Shown here piece by piece: positions 16,080 to 25,560 of a stretch of 64,000 nt of DNA. Made by a program: the position numbers and the translations under genes. This DNA is from CALBJU01 sp965247125 (GTDB taxonomy: Bacteria > Bacteroidota > Rhodothermia > Rhodothermales > UBA10348): positions 1,939,300 through 2,003,299 of the forward strand of contig CBDFGO010000003.1 in assembly GCA_965247125.1 (NCBI GenBank), read 5' to 3'. Within the stretch, counting starts at the first letter, position 1. Every line of letters starts with the position of its first letter. The notes beneath the pieces were generated by a model, which ran no database searches, was not told where the DNA came from, and worked only from the letters and a program-made list of their open reading frames with translations.

Positions 16080-18983
16080 TTAGTGAGTTCCTCCCATTAA
16101 TTCGTTGAGCCCCTTGACCAATTCTGCCTGTTTTTCGGGATCCGTTTCCGTCTCAAGTGCCCGAGCCAGCGTACTGAGTGCTTCTGGACTTCCGGTCGCG
16201 GCCATACGGCGAACCGTGAAGGACAGGAGATTATCAACCTCAGCGGCAAGCGCCATTTGCAACGCGCGGGTCATATCCCCTTCGACAAGCGGTTCGGCAG
16301 CGTACCAGATCATCAACGGAAGGTTGTGGTCCCCTGCGTCTTCGGCGCGAGTAGACAACTCCTCAAGAACACCCCAGCGATCAGATTCGGGCAGCCGCTG
16401 GAGCGCGCTCGTTATGTAGAGACGCACGATCTGCGACTCATCGCGCTTGGCCAACTCGGCCAGCTTCGCCATCGCGCCCGTTGAAACCTCGCCATCCTCA
16501 GCCATAAGTTGCACGGCCCAGCTCCGCACGTATTCGTCAGGGTCCTGGAGGAGGTCGCCCAGATCGTCATCAGACAGGCCATCGGTAACGAATAGAGCCC
16601 ACATTGCGCGAAGCCGCCGCGTGATGTCGGTGTTCTCGTTGAGGATTCTCTTCAACCCTGCGTGCACGCGCGCGTCTGGGCCTCTCTCCTGCAGAAGCCG
16701 TCTCGCATGACGAACATACCAGTCGTTCTTGTCGAGCTGGAGCTCTACAAGCGCCTCGGAGCTCATCTCCCGCAGGTCGACTTGCACCCATTCGTCGTTT
16801 TCATGGGTGATCTTGAAAATCCTACCCAGCGTTTTGTCGTGCACATCCGCATTTGGACTGTGGCACTGGTTCTTGTCGTACCAATCGATAACGTGGACCG
16901 ATCCATCTGGCCCGTATCGATGGTTCAGCATTTGTGACCACGTATCATTGGCCAGCAGGAAGTCTTCCCCATGCTTGCCGACGTAGCCTGAACCAGATCG
17001 CTCGACAACATCTACATTCGTTCTAAACCCGTGAATGTTGTTCATAAACAGCTGATCACGGTATTCATCCGGCCATGATCCACCCTGATAGAACATTGCA
17101 CCCGCATGTGCATGGCCACCACCGGCTTCACCTGATCTGTGATTCCCCGCGTGCGGCCCATTCTCACCTACCCAATGGACGTGATCGCCGTTGGTCTTGA
17201 TATCATCGTAGGTATACTGGTTGAAGTGTCTGCCCCCCTGTCGTTGATACCGACCACCCTGAATCATGTGGTACAGGTGAGGAATGACACACCCCGTGAT
17301 GAACACGTGGCCGTAATCGTTGAAGTCCAGACCCCACGGGTTGCTGGTGCCGTGAGCGAACACTTCAAATTCGTGCCGCGTCGGATGGTATCGCCAGACG
17401 CCGGCATTCAGTCCCACGCGGTCGTCATCCGGCGTTCCGGGTTGCCCAACCAGTGAGTGCGTAAACACGCCGTGGTTTCCGTAGAGCCAACCGTCCGGAC
17501 CCCAGTGGAAGCTGTTGAGCGTTTCGTGCGTGTCCTGCGTCCCCCATCCGTCCAGCAGAATCTGCGGAGGTCCGGCAGGCGAGTCCGTACCCGGCTCAAT
17601 CGGTATGAACATGAAGTACGGCGCTGCCCCAACCCAGACGCCCCCAAATCCAAGCTCCATCCCACTGACCAGATTCAGGTTCTCAATGAAGATTTTGCGG
17701 CTGTCTAGCGTCCCGTCTCCGTTGGTGTCTTCAAAGATCAAGATTCGATCTTTGCCTTCACCCTCAGGGGCGGGTTCCGGATACGTGTGCGCCTCGACGA
17801 CCCACACGCGTCCACGATCATCATACGTGAACGTGATTGGGCGGATGACGTCGGGCTCGGCTGCGGCAAGCGTGACCGAAAACCCCGGGGGCACAGACAT
17901 TGCTGCTACTGCATCCTCGCCCGACAATCCCTGGTTGAGGACCAGATCGATCATGGGGAGAATCACGATGTTCTCGCGAGACAACTCATTCATGAACGTC
18001 GGACGTTCGGAAAAAAACCGAAGGTCGTCAAACGCTATGTAGGCGTTCGGGTTATCGCCGATGTATGGGATCGCCGATACGCCCGTTTCGTTGTCGACAA
18101 GCCGCACGAAGATTTCGCTTCCCAGGGCCGAAGTCACGTCCACGACAACCGGCCGCAAGGCGGGACTGTTGTTGCCAGTAATCTCGAATATCACTGCGCC
18201 GTCAGAAGCGCTTACCAATTCAGCGCGAGTGTCCTGGAGGGCCCCTCCCGCTACCAAAAAACTGATGATCGGGTCCGTTACCGTGAAAGGGACCGACGTG
18301 AGCGTGCCGGTCGCCTGGCTCCCCGCATTCTCATTCGATGCGGCCCAGAATACGCCGTCATGTTGACTCCGAATGTCGCCCGTCCGGGCCAGAACAATGT
18401 CACCTTCGTTCGGTTGCGCACCGAACGCATCGCCGGTTGCAGTCCATCCCTCGAACGAACCGTCTTCGAACCCGAAGTTCAGGGCCTGGCCATTCTTCAT
18501 TACAGGACGGCCAGCCAGAACGACGTCAGCATCTTCGAAAAGCTGGAATTTCCCCTCCATTCCAGCGGCCCGGTGGCCGGGTATGGAACAGTAATAGGTG
18601 TCGCTCACTTCGGCGGTGAACGTGATTGAAGTCGTGGCGCCCTCGTCGACGATGGTGTCGCTTTTTACACCTGCGTTCTCCATCGCGATATCGTGCGGCA
18701 GTATCTCGCCGTTCACTATCGTGATCCTTACAACCTCTCCTTTGTTTGCCTGGAGGATTGGATTTCGAATTCCATCTATCTCAGCGCCAATCCCACGATA
18801 CCCCAAAACCGAGGCTACCAACCGGAATTCCCGGTCGGGCTGCAGGTCGATTTCCTGTGCACGCACTTCGGCCGCGCTAAACACAGCGGCCGCACTAAAC
18901 ACAGCGGACGCACAAAACACAGCGGCGGTACAAAGCAGTGTGGAGTGCAGGGCTCCGGTTGTGAGCACCTGCCGCGGCGCCAT
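16080..18983 (-). CDS. Secreted cupredoxin - TIGR02604 beta-propeller - HEAT-repeat dehydrogenase-like protein
   Basis: Exported protein of ~967 residues from ATG 18983. The signal peptide contains an unusual six-residue repeat. Residues ~48-148 form a cupredoxin domain with a full type-1 copper set: H97, C132, H137, M142 in 'LPHDIAM' and 'YYCSIPGHRAAGM'. A jelly-roll-like module follows (~160-320). Then comes the TIGR02604 'membrane-bound dehydrogenase' propeller ('PPGFSVTLAAAEPDVIRP', 'EAHTYPEPAPEG', 'WGPDGWLYGNHGVF') and HEAT repeats (~790-960). Many relatives end in a CxxCH haem domain; none is present here. It probably oxidises a carbohydrate or alcohol in the periplasm or outside the cell. 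An upstream in-frame start (19115) is possible but lacks a ribosome site. Confidence 0.82.
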   Translation of the reverse strand: MAPRQVLTTGALHSTLLCTAAVFCASAVFSAAAVFSAAEVRAQEIDLQPDREFRLVASVLGYRGIGAEIDGIRNPILQANKGEVVRITIVNGEILPHDIAMENAGVKSDTIVDEGATTSITFTAEVSDTYYCSIPGHRAAGMEGKFQLFEDADVVLAGRPVMKNGQALNFGFEDGSFEGWTATGDAFGAQPNEGDIVLARTGDIRSQHDGVFWAASNENAGSQATGTLTSVPFTVTDPIISFLVAGGALQDTRAELVSASDGAVIFEITGNNSPALRPVVVDVTSALGSEIFVRLVDNETGVSAIPYIGDNPNAYIAFDDLRFFSERPTFMNELSRENIVILPMIDLVLNQGLSGEDAVAAMSVPPGFSVTLAAAEPDVIRPITFTYDDRGRVWVVEAHTYPEPAPEGEGKDRILIFEDTNGDGTLDSRKIFIENLNLVSGMELGFGGVWVGAAPYFMFIPIEPGTDSPAGPPQILLDGWGTQDTHETLNSFHWGPDGWLYGNHGVFTHSLVGQPGTPDDDRVGLNAGVWRYHPTRHEFEVFAHGTSNPWGLDFNDYGHVFITGCVIPHLYHMIQGGRYQRQGGRHFNQYTYDDIKTNGDHVHWVGENGPHAGNHRSGEAGGGHAHAGAMFYQGGSWPDEYRDQLFMNNIHGFRTNVDVVERSGSGYVGKHGEDFLLANDTWSQMLNHRYGPDGSVHVIDWYDKNQCHSPNADVHDKTLGRIFKITHENDEWVQVDLREMSSEALVELQLDKNDWYVRHARRLLQERGPDARVHAGLKRILNENTDITRRLRAMWALFVTDGLSDDDLGDLLQDPDEYVRSWAVQLMAEDGEVSTGAMAKLAELAKRDESQIVRLYITSALQRLPESDRWGVLEELSTRAEDAGDHNLPLMIWYAAEPLVEGDMTRALQMALAAEVDNLLSFTVRRMAATGSPEALSTLARALETETDPEKQAELVKGLNELMGGTH
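18871..18924. repeat. 18-bp tandem repeat, three units, inside a signal-peptide coding region
   Basis: Three adjacent 18-mers of the form GMCGCRCWAAACACAGCG (18871-18888, 18889-18906, 18907-18924), then a decayed partial unit. On the coding strand each adds six residues of the A-A-V-F-S-A type, lengthening the hydrophobic core of the exported protein's signal peptide. The unit keeps the frame. Confidence 0.85.
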
Positions 18984-19221
18984 TCGCAGGCCATTCGAAT
19001 CATGGATTGGAGTTGACGACGCGTGTGGGTTCCGGAACGAACGGGGCCTTCTCATGACGGGAGCCGATTGATGGGAGGAGCTCCAGCAATGTATTGTTTT
19101 GCCGGTGAGAAGCACAATGATTCAGCGGCGAGAGGCACCAGCCCGCGATGCGTCTGAATAATCCTATCGACGTAGCGCATGTAAGCTCATGCACGATGTC
19201 GGAAGTTCGTTCTAACCCTCC

Positions 19222-20844
19222 CTATTTCACCAGGATCATCTGTTCAGTTTTCGACATGGAAGGTGTGGTCAAGCGATACAGATAGGTGCTGCTTGGCAAT
19301 TGGTCAGCATCGAATCTGAATTCGTGCAGCCCCGAACTCAATGTGCCCTCGTGAAGAACCCGTACCTGTCGTCCAGTCAAGTCGTAGACGATCAGGGAGA
19401 CATGTTCACCCTGAGGAAGCTGGAAACGGATCGTGGTGGACGGGTTGAATGGGTTCGGATAATTGCCGAGTGAAAACGATGTGGGCAGAGCACCATCCTC
19501 AACAGCTACACCGATCGCTTCACTCTCATCTACAGTCTCTTCCGCGAGAGCGTCTGTCACGGTCTCGCTAGCTGGCACAACCGTCACTTCGACCTCAACC
19601 TCCACTGTCGTCTCGTAAAAGTCGGAAACTGCCAGTTGCACAGTGGTGGTATACGTTCCCGGTGAAAGATCAGCGGCTGAAACAGTAAACTCGATCTCAG
19701 AAGATGCGCGACCGCGTAGCGGCTGATTTGTCTTTTGGACGAACCAGTCCGACCCGTTTTCACTCGAGATACTCCACGTCACGTCATCCACACTCGGATT
19801 GTAAACGGTTCGCAATACATCGACGGTCTCTCCGGCAGTAACTGTCACCTCAAAAAGTCCACTCTCAATAGTGACGGGCGAGGCGTGAAGATATGTCTCC
19901 TGAACGGCCTGAAATCCAAGATCCGTCGGTCCAGCGGTGACCTTCAAGGGACCTTCTGTCAACTGGCAGCTCAGCTCCCGCTGTTGTTGTACACAATTTT
20001 CGCAGTCACGAATGAGGCCTAGTTCTTCATTCATGGCAAACGGTGAAGTAGACATCGAAGACACGTCAACCATCTTGGCCCTGGCCAATTCAAGCGTGAG
20101 ATCCACGTCGGACGGTTTATAGGACTCCCCTGACCCGACGACTCTGTCTCTCGGCACGGAAATCGTTTCAGCCTCGAACAGACACAGCATGCCGTCTTGG
20201 GCCAGCCAGATGTCTACGGGAAACTCGTGCAGTCCGTCATATCCGGTTACCGTCCGCGGACGATGAACGCGCAACTGCATTTCGATAGACCCGTCAGGGA
20301 TAACATGCGGTGCCAACTCTTCGATTTCGACCTCGGCATCTCCGCTGCCCACATGATAGACCTCGTTCAGAACCGTCCAGAATCCTTCCGAAGAGTACAC
20401 GGCCGCAAACCATGGTCCCGCATCCAAACAGTCGACAATGCGGCCTGTCGAGCGAAATTGAACTTCGGTATCCCCGTCGGGCTCCACTCTGAAGGTGCGT
20501 TCAGCAATCTGGCAGTCCTCGTCTCTGCTAAAATTATCATCACTCGAAAAGTAAAGAGTCAACTGCTCCTCTTTAATCTCGTCGGTCTGATTAGCGGCTT
20601 TTATCGTAACGCCAAAAGTGTCGTCGAGACTTCCGTAATTGGAGCGTTCGTCGTCTCCTTCCGACCAAGCAGCCTCTATGTCCTCGAGAGCTACGGCCGC
20701 TTGAGCTGCCGTTATTTCAGACATCGTGCCCACCAATTGAGCTTCATTGGCACCGTTTTCCCGTGCCACCAGCACTATCAGCACGATACCGATTACGGAA
20801 ATAGAAAGGAGTGTCCATCTTTTTGAACTGAAAATCGATTGCAT
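19222..20844 (-). CDS. Exported protein with T9SS type A sorting domain
   Basis: A 540-residue protein from ATG 20844, which has AGAGGAG at good spacing. An N-terminal membrane or signal helix (~12-32, 'LLSISVIGIVLIVLVA') is followed by an unassigned extracellular region, with cysteine pairs at 'DCENCVQQQRELSC' that may form disulphides or a metal site, and a BACON/CARDB-like beta-sandwich (~330-430, 'GLFEVTVTAGETVDVLRTVY'). An acidic linker leads to the C-terminal domain 'LGNYPNPFNPSTTIRFQLP', ending 'YLYRLTTPSMSKTEQMILVK'. Such domains direct proteins through the type IX system to the cell surface. The function of the main part is unknown. It sits downstream of kinase 1 and is separated from it by a strong terminator. 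Confidence 0.88.
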   Translation of the reverse strand: MQSIFSSKRWTLLSISVIGIVLIVLVARENGANEAQLVGTMSEITAAQAAVALEDIEAAWSEGDDERSNYGSLDDTFGVTIKAANQTDEIKEEQLTLYFSSDDNFSRDEDCQIAERTFRVEPDGDTEVQFRSTGRIVDCLDAGPWFAAVYSSEGFWTVLNEVYHVGSGDAEVEIEELAPHVIPDGSIEMQLRVHRPRTVTGYDGLHEFPVDIWLAQDGMLCLFEAETISVPRDRVVGSGESYKPSDVDLTLELARAKMVDVSSMSTSPFAMNEELGLIRDCENCVQQQRELSCQLTEGPLKVTAGPTDLGFQAVQETYLHASPVTIESGLFEVTVTAGETVDVLRTVYNPSVDDVTWSISSENGSDWFVQKTNQPLRGRASSEIEFTVSAADLSPGTYTTTVQLAVSDFYETTVEVEVEVTVVPASETVTDALAEETVDESEAIGVAVEDGALPTSFSLGNYPNPFNPSTTIRFQLPQGEHVSLIVYDLTGRQVRVLHEGTLSSGLHEFRFDADQLPSSTYLYRLTTPSMSKTEQMILVK

Positions 20845-20933
20845 ATTGTCTCCTCTGGCAGATGCGGTTTCCATAAATACACCGGCAGACAAGTAAAGTT
20901 GGAGAGTTCGGACTCGCAATAGTGCCTTTGTTT

Positions 20934-20970
20934 CACAAAAAAAGGCTCCTCACATGTGTGAGAGGCCTTT
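20934..20970 (-). terminator. Intrinsic terminator downstream of receptor kinase 1
   Basis: On the minus strand AAAGGCCTCTCACACATGTG pairs with the following AGGAGCCTTT and runs into a T tract (20937-20943). It lies ~210 nt after the kinase stop and ~90 nt before the next start codon, so it separates the two transcripts. The rest of the 337-base gap (20845-21181) shows no gene. Confidence 0.8.
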
Positions 20971-21181
20971 AGAATGCAGACGAATCGAAAAACCATTCGG
21001 TTGTGCCCTGCTCACGAGTCGGATTGTATTTCACAAGTCTTTGCGCATCAACGGATAACGGAGTAGTCGAGCCTAGAGGGTTAAGGAATCGATTAAGGAA
21101 AGTCTAGACTTCTGCCCAAGTCATGGGTTTTTAGGCACTTGCAAGCCCGCAATAATCTCCACTTATCGCAGCAAGAACCGC

Positions 21182-23824
21182 TCACTCATCCTTAAGCGAC
21201 TGCGCCCAGTTTTCTATTATCAACATACGTTCGGGAACTGACCCTTCTACTTGAACCGGAAAAATGAATTGATCACGAGTGGGATCGTAGGCAATTTTTC
21301 GGGCTCCGATGCCGAATGTCTCAACATTGAGCTCTCTTAAATTGAAAAGGGGTACTGGACGGCGGGGATTCATAGTTCTGCCCGCTGGAATATCAATCAG
21401 CATGAGGGTAGCCTGATCATTCGTGTAAAACAATTCTGTGCCATCGGAATTCCACAACGGCGCACGAGCTCCATCGCTAGATACCGGAATGTCTTGGTCT
21501 CCGTCCGGATACGACCTAACATAAAGTTGATAAGAACCAGTGCGATTTGAGAGATAAGCAACACGAGTTCCTGTAGGATCAATTATGGGACTACGCTCCT
21601 GAAAAGGCGTCACTAAGAGGGGCTCGGGATCAGAGAGAAATACCAGACTGTCATCAACCATCGCTGTTTTGACGTGGTATAAATCTCTTAACGTTTCGGG
21701 ATCAACTACATAGTAGACAATAGAGGAGTGGTCGTTCGGCATCGAGGGGGTGAATTCACCCTTCTCATCTCCCAAGTATAATTGTGGGTTTCGGCTCCCT
21801 CCCTTCCAGCCATAGATGTCGCCAAGTCCTGAGCGGTAACTCACGCCCATGAGCTCGTACGTTCCGGGAATAAACAGGTTTGGGAATTCATCCGCGTCAG
21901 ATGAGCTGAGGCGGTCACTGTTACCCGTCTCTAAATCCCGAATCCAAACATCTCCTTCGAGAGAATATCCGAAACGCCTTCCGTCAGAAGAAAGTGTGGG
22001 GTATCTAAGATCGGAGTGTCGAATACCTACCATTTCTACGAGACGCCCGTTCCGAGAGTACCAGCCAAACTGCCGTTCGACCGGAATCTTCTCTACTAAT
22101 ACGAGTTGTCCGTCGTTCGAAATGCTTGGCGAGATGGTGTTACCAGACACAAATATTGGAAGATTGTCGCTGATTTTTGAAATTTCCGAAAGGTTTAACG
22201 CCCAGGTTCCTGTACCAGTCTGCTCGAATAAAACATGCCCGGACATACTAAATGTTAATCCTTCGAAGCCTTTCCAGGAGGAAGCTAACGGGGTGTTATT
22301 CTCGTCATCTAAATATTGTAGTTCTAAATGTGTATCGTCGAGCTCAACTTCGACGAGCACACGATCTGACGATGAGATCCAAAGCAACGATTGAAAATTG
22401 AGTTCCTTACGAGAAGGATCTGCGCTCCGAATTAATTCGGGAGTTCCGCCTGTGGATGGGACTCGAAACATCTTTCCATCAAGTCGGCCTGGTACGGCAC
22501 TTATCAGTAATTCGCCGTCTCCCGTCCATGTGCATCCACGGACTGACAGGGGAGTAAACGAGGCAATAAATGTGACGGATGCCCCTTCGGCGTCTACTTT
22601 ATAGATATCCGACTCCGAAACGTAAGCGAGCTCGGTTCCGTCCGGTGACCAGCAAAGCCGGTCAATATTTGTCTCATCGGAGACCGCGAGTACTGGATCA
22701 AATGAATTCTCTCCTTGAATCCAAAGCGAATCTGATCGAACGTAAGCTGTTCGGTCTCCTAATGGAGAAACGGAAGCAATCGAGAGGCCGGGCATGGTCA
22801 GCGCATATCTACGAATCGAATCCGATTCTCCCGCCTGACGAATACTGGAGAACAAGACGCCCAATAAAAAGAACCCCAAGCTCAGAATCGTCATAAGCGC
22901 AATACCACGATGTCTGGTGAAAAAGCCTTTCGTGGCAGTTGAAGTCAGAGTATTCGACTCTCGTATTACCGACTTGGAACTACTCGAAACCTTTGTTTGC
23001 CCAGTACGCAGATCCACGAGTAATTCTTTTGCTGACTGATATCTATCAGCGGCAGATTTTGCAAGACATTTGTTTATAATCCACTCCACTGACATAGGAA
23101 CGCCTGTCCTAATTGCTGTCAGCGGTTCTGGCTCTTCATTTAGAATTGAATAAACCACAGCCTGTTCGTAATCACCCGCGAAAGGATGTCTTCCCGCAAT
23201 CATTTCGTAAAGCGTGACGCCCAAGGCCCAGATGTCTGCTCTACCGTCTACTTCTTCTCCTCTCGCTTGCTCTGGGCTCATGTAGGCAACGGTGCCGAGC
23301 GTGGAGCCCATGCGGGTGAGCTTGGTGGACTGCGCCGTTTGGGCGAGACCGAAGTCGAGCACTTTGACTGACCCTTTGGCCGTCAACATCACGTTCGCCG
23401 CCTTGATGTCGCGGTGCACGATGTTATTTTCATGAGCAGCTTCGAGGGCAGAGGCTATCTCGCTTGCGATGCGTACCGCTCCTTCCAGCTTCATCGGGCC
23501 TTGCTTGATACGATCCTCAAGCGTATCACCTTCGATGAACTCCATCGCAATGAAGGGGCGCAGGTCGTCATCCTTCGAGCCTTCTGGCACTGCTTCGTCT
23601 ATCTCGTAGACCGTAGCGATGTTAGGGTGGGAGAGGGATGCAGCAGCGCGTGCTTCGCGGTAGAAACGGGCCCGGTCGTCGTCGCTCGACAGAGCAGCAG
23701 CCGGCAGCACCTTGATGGCTACCGTGCGGTGTAGCTTGGTGTCCTCGCCTTTGTAGACGATTCCCATGCCGCCACGGCCTAGTTCTTCCAGGATCTTGTA
23801 ATGGGATAAGGACTTGCCGACCAT
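21182..23824 (-). CDS. Receptor-like Ser/Thr protein kinase with TolB/WD40-like propeller (kinase 1)
   Basis: An 880-residue membrane kinase. The PknB-type kinase domain (about 9-270) has the glycine loop 'LGRGGMGIVY' (15-24), K38 in 'VAIKV', the catalytic 'HRDIKAANVM' (D139), 'DFGLA' (D157) and 'SPEQARGEEVD'. One membrane helix (~305-327, 'GIALMTILSLGFFLLGV') leads to an outer-side TolB-like six-bladed propeller built from 'SPDGTELAYVSE' and 'SSDGRRFGYS' type blades. I chose ATG 23824 because all three paralogues in the window share the MVGK start; a 17-residue upstream extension is not conserved. It should transduce an external signal to phosphorylation of unknown targets. The kinase half is nearly identical to kinases 2 and 3; the propeller is not. 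Confidence 0.92.
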   Translation of the reverse strand: MVGKSLSHYKILEELGRGGMGIVYKGEDTKLHRTVAIKVLPAAALSSDDDRARFYREARAAASLSHPNIATVYEIDEAVPEGSKDDDLRPFIAMEFIEGDTLEDRIKQGPMKLEGAVRIASEIASALEAAHENNIVHRDIKAANVMLTAKGSVKVLDFGLAQTAQSTKLTRMGSTLGTVAYMSPEQARGEEVDGRADIWALGVTLYEMIAGRHPFAGDYEQAVVYSILNEEPEPLTAIRTGVPMSVEWIINKCLAKSAADRYQSAKELLVDLRTGQTKVSSSSKSVIRESNTLTSTATKGFFTRHRGIALMTILSLGFFLLGVLFSSIRQAGESDSIRRYALTMPGLSIASVSPLGDRTAYVRSDSLWIQGENSFDPVLAVSDETNIDRLCWSPDGTELAYVSESDIYKVDAEGASVTFIASFTPLSVRGCTWTGDGELLISAVPGRLDGKMFRVPSTGGTPELIRSADPSRKELNFQSLLWISSSDRVLVEVELDDTHLELQYLDDENNTPLASSWKGFEGLTFSMSGHVLFEQTGTGTWALNLSEISKISDNLPIFVSGNTISPSISNDGQLVLVEKIPVERQFGWYSRNGRLVEMVGIRHSDLRYPTLSSDGRRFGYSLEGDVWIRDLETGNSDRLSSSDADEFPNLFIPGTYELMGVSYRSGLGDIYGWKGGSRNPQLYLGDEKGEFTPSMPNDHSSIVYYVVDPETLRDLYHVKTAMVDDSLVFLSDPEPLLVTPFQERSPIIDPTGTRVAYLSNRTGSYQLYVRSYPDGDQDIPVSSDGARAPLWNSDGTELFYTNDQATLMLIDIPAGRTMNPRRPVPLFNLRELNVETFGIGARKIAYDPTRDQFIFPVQVEGSVPERMLIIENWAQSLKDE

Positions 23825-24037
23825 GATGATGCGCGTTAGGAGTCGCAAGTAACGAGATAAGCGTCGGACGTGCAATTATGTGGATGCAATATGGCGAAGG
23901 ACTTAGCGGTCGGTAGCACAAGATGGAAGTCCGTAAATCTTACTTCAATAAGGGGACGTTATCGGAGTTTAAGGCCGAGATACGAACCGCAAAGTGTGCT
24001 TGCTATGCACCGTTTCCTCAGCCAACACACATTACAT

Positions 24038-24439
24038 TTACCTCATCTGTTCTGAAGGCACCCACCACTCCCGAAGAACGACTGACAAGCGACCTGCTCG
24101 AACCGCCGGATCTGCCTCTGCCAACGCCTGCGCCTCTTCCTTCGTGCTTGCACGAAGAATTGTAAGGCCCACCGTTTTATCTCCAGAAATCGGACCCAAT
24201 CCTCCCCCAACAATCGATTTTCCATCTTTGACGAGACGAAGTTGGTACTGAATGTGACCTGCTGAAATCGTACTATCGGCGAATTGTGATTCCGGTTCAT
24301 AATCTGGATTAACAACCAGGAACCAGGCGAAGAGAGTACTGAACTCCGAGGGGACAGGAAGATCTTGTCCTTGGCTTGTACCTACTAGGGAAATTGATCC
24401 TAAAACCACAATCACAAAGGTCAGACATATTCGATTCAT
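24038..24439 (-). CDS. Exported YCII-domain protein
   Basis: A 133-residue protein. A signal peptide (1-24, 'LTFVIVVLGSISLVG') is followed by a small ferredoxin-like YCII fold: 'AGHIQYQLRLVKDGKSIVGG', then 'TVGLTILRASTKEEAQALA' with the typical 'ADPAVRAGRLSVVLREW' end. YCII domains are small dimeric folds of mostly unknown chemistry. An exported version suggests a periplasmic role. It is the last of three minus-strand genes after DUF1761 and DUF4287 but has its own leader (about 60 nt gap). No specific function can be given. Confidence 0.8.
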   Translation of the reverse strand: MNRICLTFVIVVLGSISLVGTSQGQDLPVPSEFSTLFAWFLVVNPDYEPESQFADSTISAGHIQYQLRLVKDGKSIVGGGLGPISGDKTVGLTILRASTKEEAQALAEADPAVRAGRLSVVLREWWVPSEQMR

Positions 24440-24499
24440 GGCTTTACATCAAAGGTATATTGCGTGTGCAAAAAGGCTGGCACGAATAAACTGAGCTGC

Positions 24500-25033
24500 T
24501 TATGAGGCCATCTCATACGCTTGGTGGATCCAGGCGAGCAGTTCGTCATCAATGTCGGTGACAGCTTCAACTCTGACTCGATGCGTGCACATAGACCCAA
24601 ATGGGCCAGAGTTTTCGAGGCGATCGGTTGTTTCGACTCCTTTCAACTTCAATCCTAAATCCATTCGGGTTTTAGTCGAAGGCTGAATCAGGAGAAACTG
24701 TTTCTTCCTTCGAACACTGACATTCGCCCTTTTGGGGGCAAACTCAATGTCGTCACCGAACTTCTTGATGTGATTCGATAACACATCGAGGATTGGCTTC
24801 AGGTGTTCTTTTCCCTTTGAATACTGGGCCTCGACCAGGCTGTCTGCGTCACTCGACCCTGCGTCTGATTTCAGTGCTTTATGCGCAATCAGATTGGCAT
24901 AACCGTGCGTAATGCCGTGCTCACTTTTTAGAAAAGCGACAATTTGGCCATGTTTCTCAAGTTGCTGCGTCTTAACGATCTGAATCCAAGCGGCGAGTGG
25001 TTTGCCGGTTTTTTCTTCGACTGAATGTTCCAT
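24500..25033 (-). CDS. DUF4287/DUF5655 domain protein
   Basis: A 177-residue cytoplasmic protein. The N-terminal DUF4287 part contains 'AAWIQIVKTQQLEKHGQIVA' and 'EHGITHGYANLIAHKAL'. The C-terminal DUF5655 part contains 'GDDIEFAPKRANVSVRRKKQ' and 'KTRMDLGLKLKGV', ending with 'AVTDIDDELLAWIHQAY'. The two domains often occur fused like this in soil and marine bacteria; biochemical function is unknown. ATG 25033 lies about 41 nt after the DUF1761 stop on the same strand, so they may be cotranscribed. Confidence 0.85.
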   Translation of the reverse strand: MEHSVEEKTGKPLAAWIQIVKTQQLEKHGQIVAFLKSEHGITHGYANLIAHKALKSDAGSSDADSLVEAQYSKGKEHLKPILDVLSNHIKKFGDDIEFAPKRANVSVRRKKQFLLIQPSTKTRMDLGLKLKGVETTDRLENSGPFGSMCTHRVRVEAVTDIDDELLAWIHQAYEMAS

Positions 25034-25074
25034 GTTACTCCCTTCATTTTAGGTGACGAAAATCGACGAACCGA

Positions 25075-25482
25075 CTATCGCCACACGCCAATTATCAATC
25101 CCATGACCGTGAAGCATACTGTGATGTAGCCGCTGTTGATGAGCATGTATTTGAGCGAGCGTAGTTCAAAAAGTGCGATCGCACAAAACACGGCTGCAGA
25201 AAATCCAAATCCCGCTAAGAAACCAGCCGTGGCTCCCCATGATGCAGTTGTATTCGCATCTCCAAGAAATGCGGCGAGATTGTATGCGATAAGCAGAGCA
25301 ATCAGAAAGGCAAAGGTGTAAGTCTTTGCCAAATTGGCAGACTCCAGGGCTTCGTCTGTCACGCCGGCTTCCTGTTTCCACGAATTGAAAAACAGCGCGG
25401 GTGAGTACCAAATTGCGCCGACGACCATGTTAGCGACAGCGGCAGTAAACACCGCGTAATGATTAATTATCAAGGTTTCCAT
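25075..25482 (-). CDS. DUF1761 integral membrane protein
   Basis: A 135-residue protein with four predicted membrane helices (about 8-26, 52-72, 80-103 and 110-131). The family signature 'NMVVGAIWYSPALFFNSWKQ' lies in the first loop. DUF1761 proteins are short four-helix membrane proteins of unknown role, common in Bacteroidota. It is divergent from nothing; the AraC regulator gene ends 79 nt upstream on the same strand, so cotranscription is possible. Confidence 0.85.
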   Translation of the reverse strand: METLIINHYAVFTAAVANMVVGAIWYSPALFFNSWKQEAGVTDEALESANLAKTYTFAFLIALLIAYNLAAFLGDANTTASWGATAGFLAGFGFSAAVFCAIALFELRSLKYMLINSGYITVCFTVMGLIIGVWR

Positions 25483-25560
25483 GTAATTGTTGATTTACTA
25501 ATGACGGATTCAACGCAATTTTAGGAAACGACTCAAGAAATGTATTGGAAAAAAATTACC

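Noticed and set aside
17787..18629. 280-aa plus-strand ORF opposite the TIGR02604 gene
   Set aside because: Arg-rich antisense frame within a well-supported gene; no domain or ribosome site.
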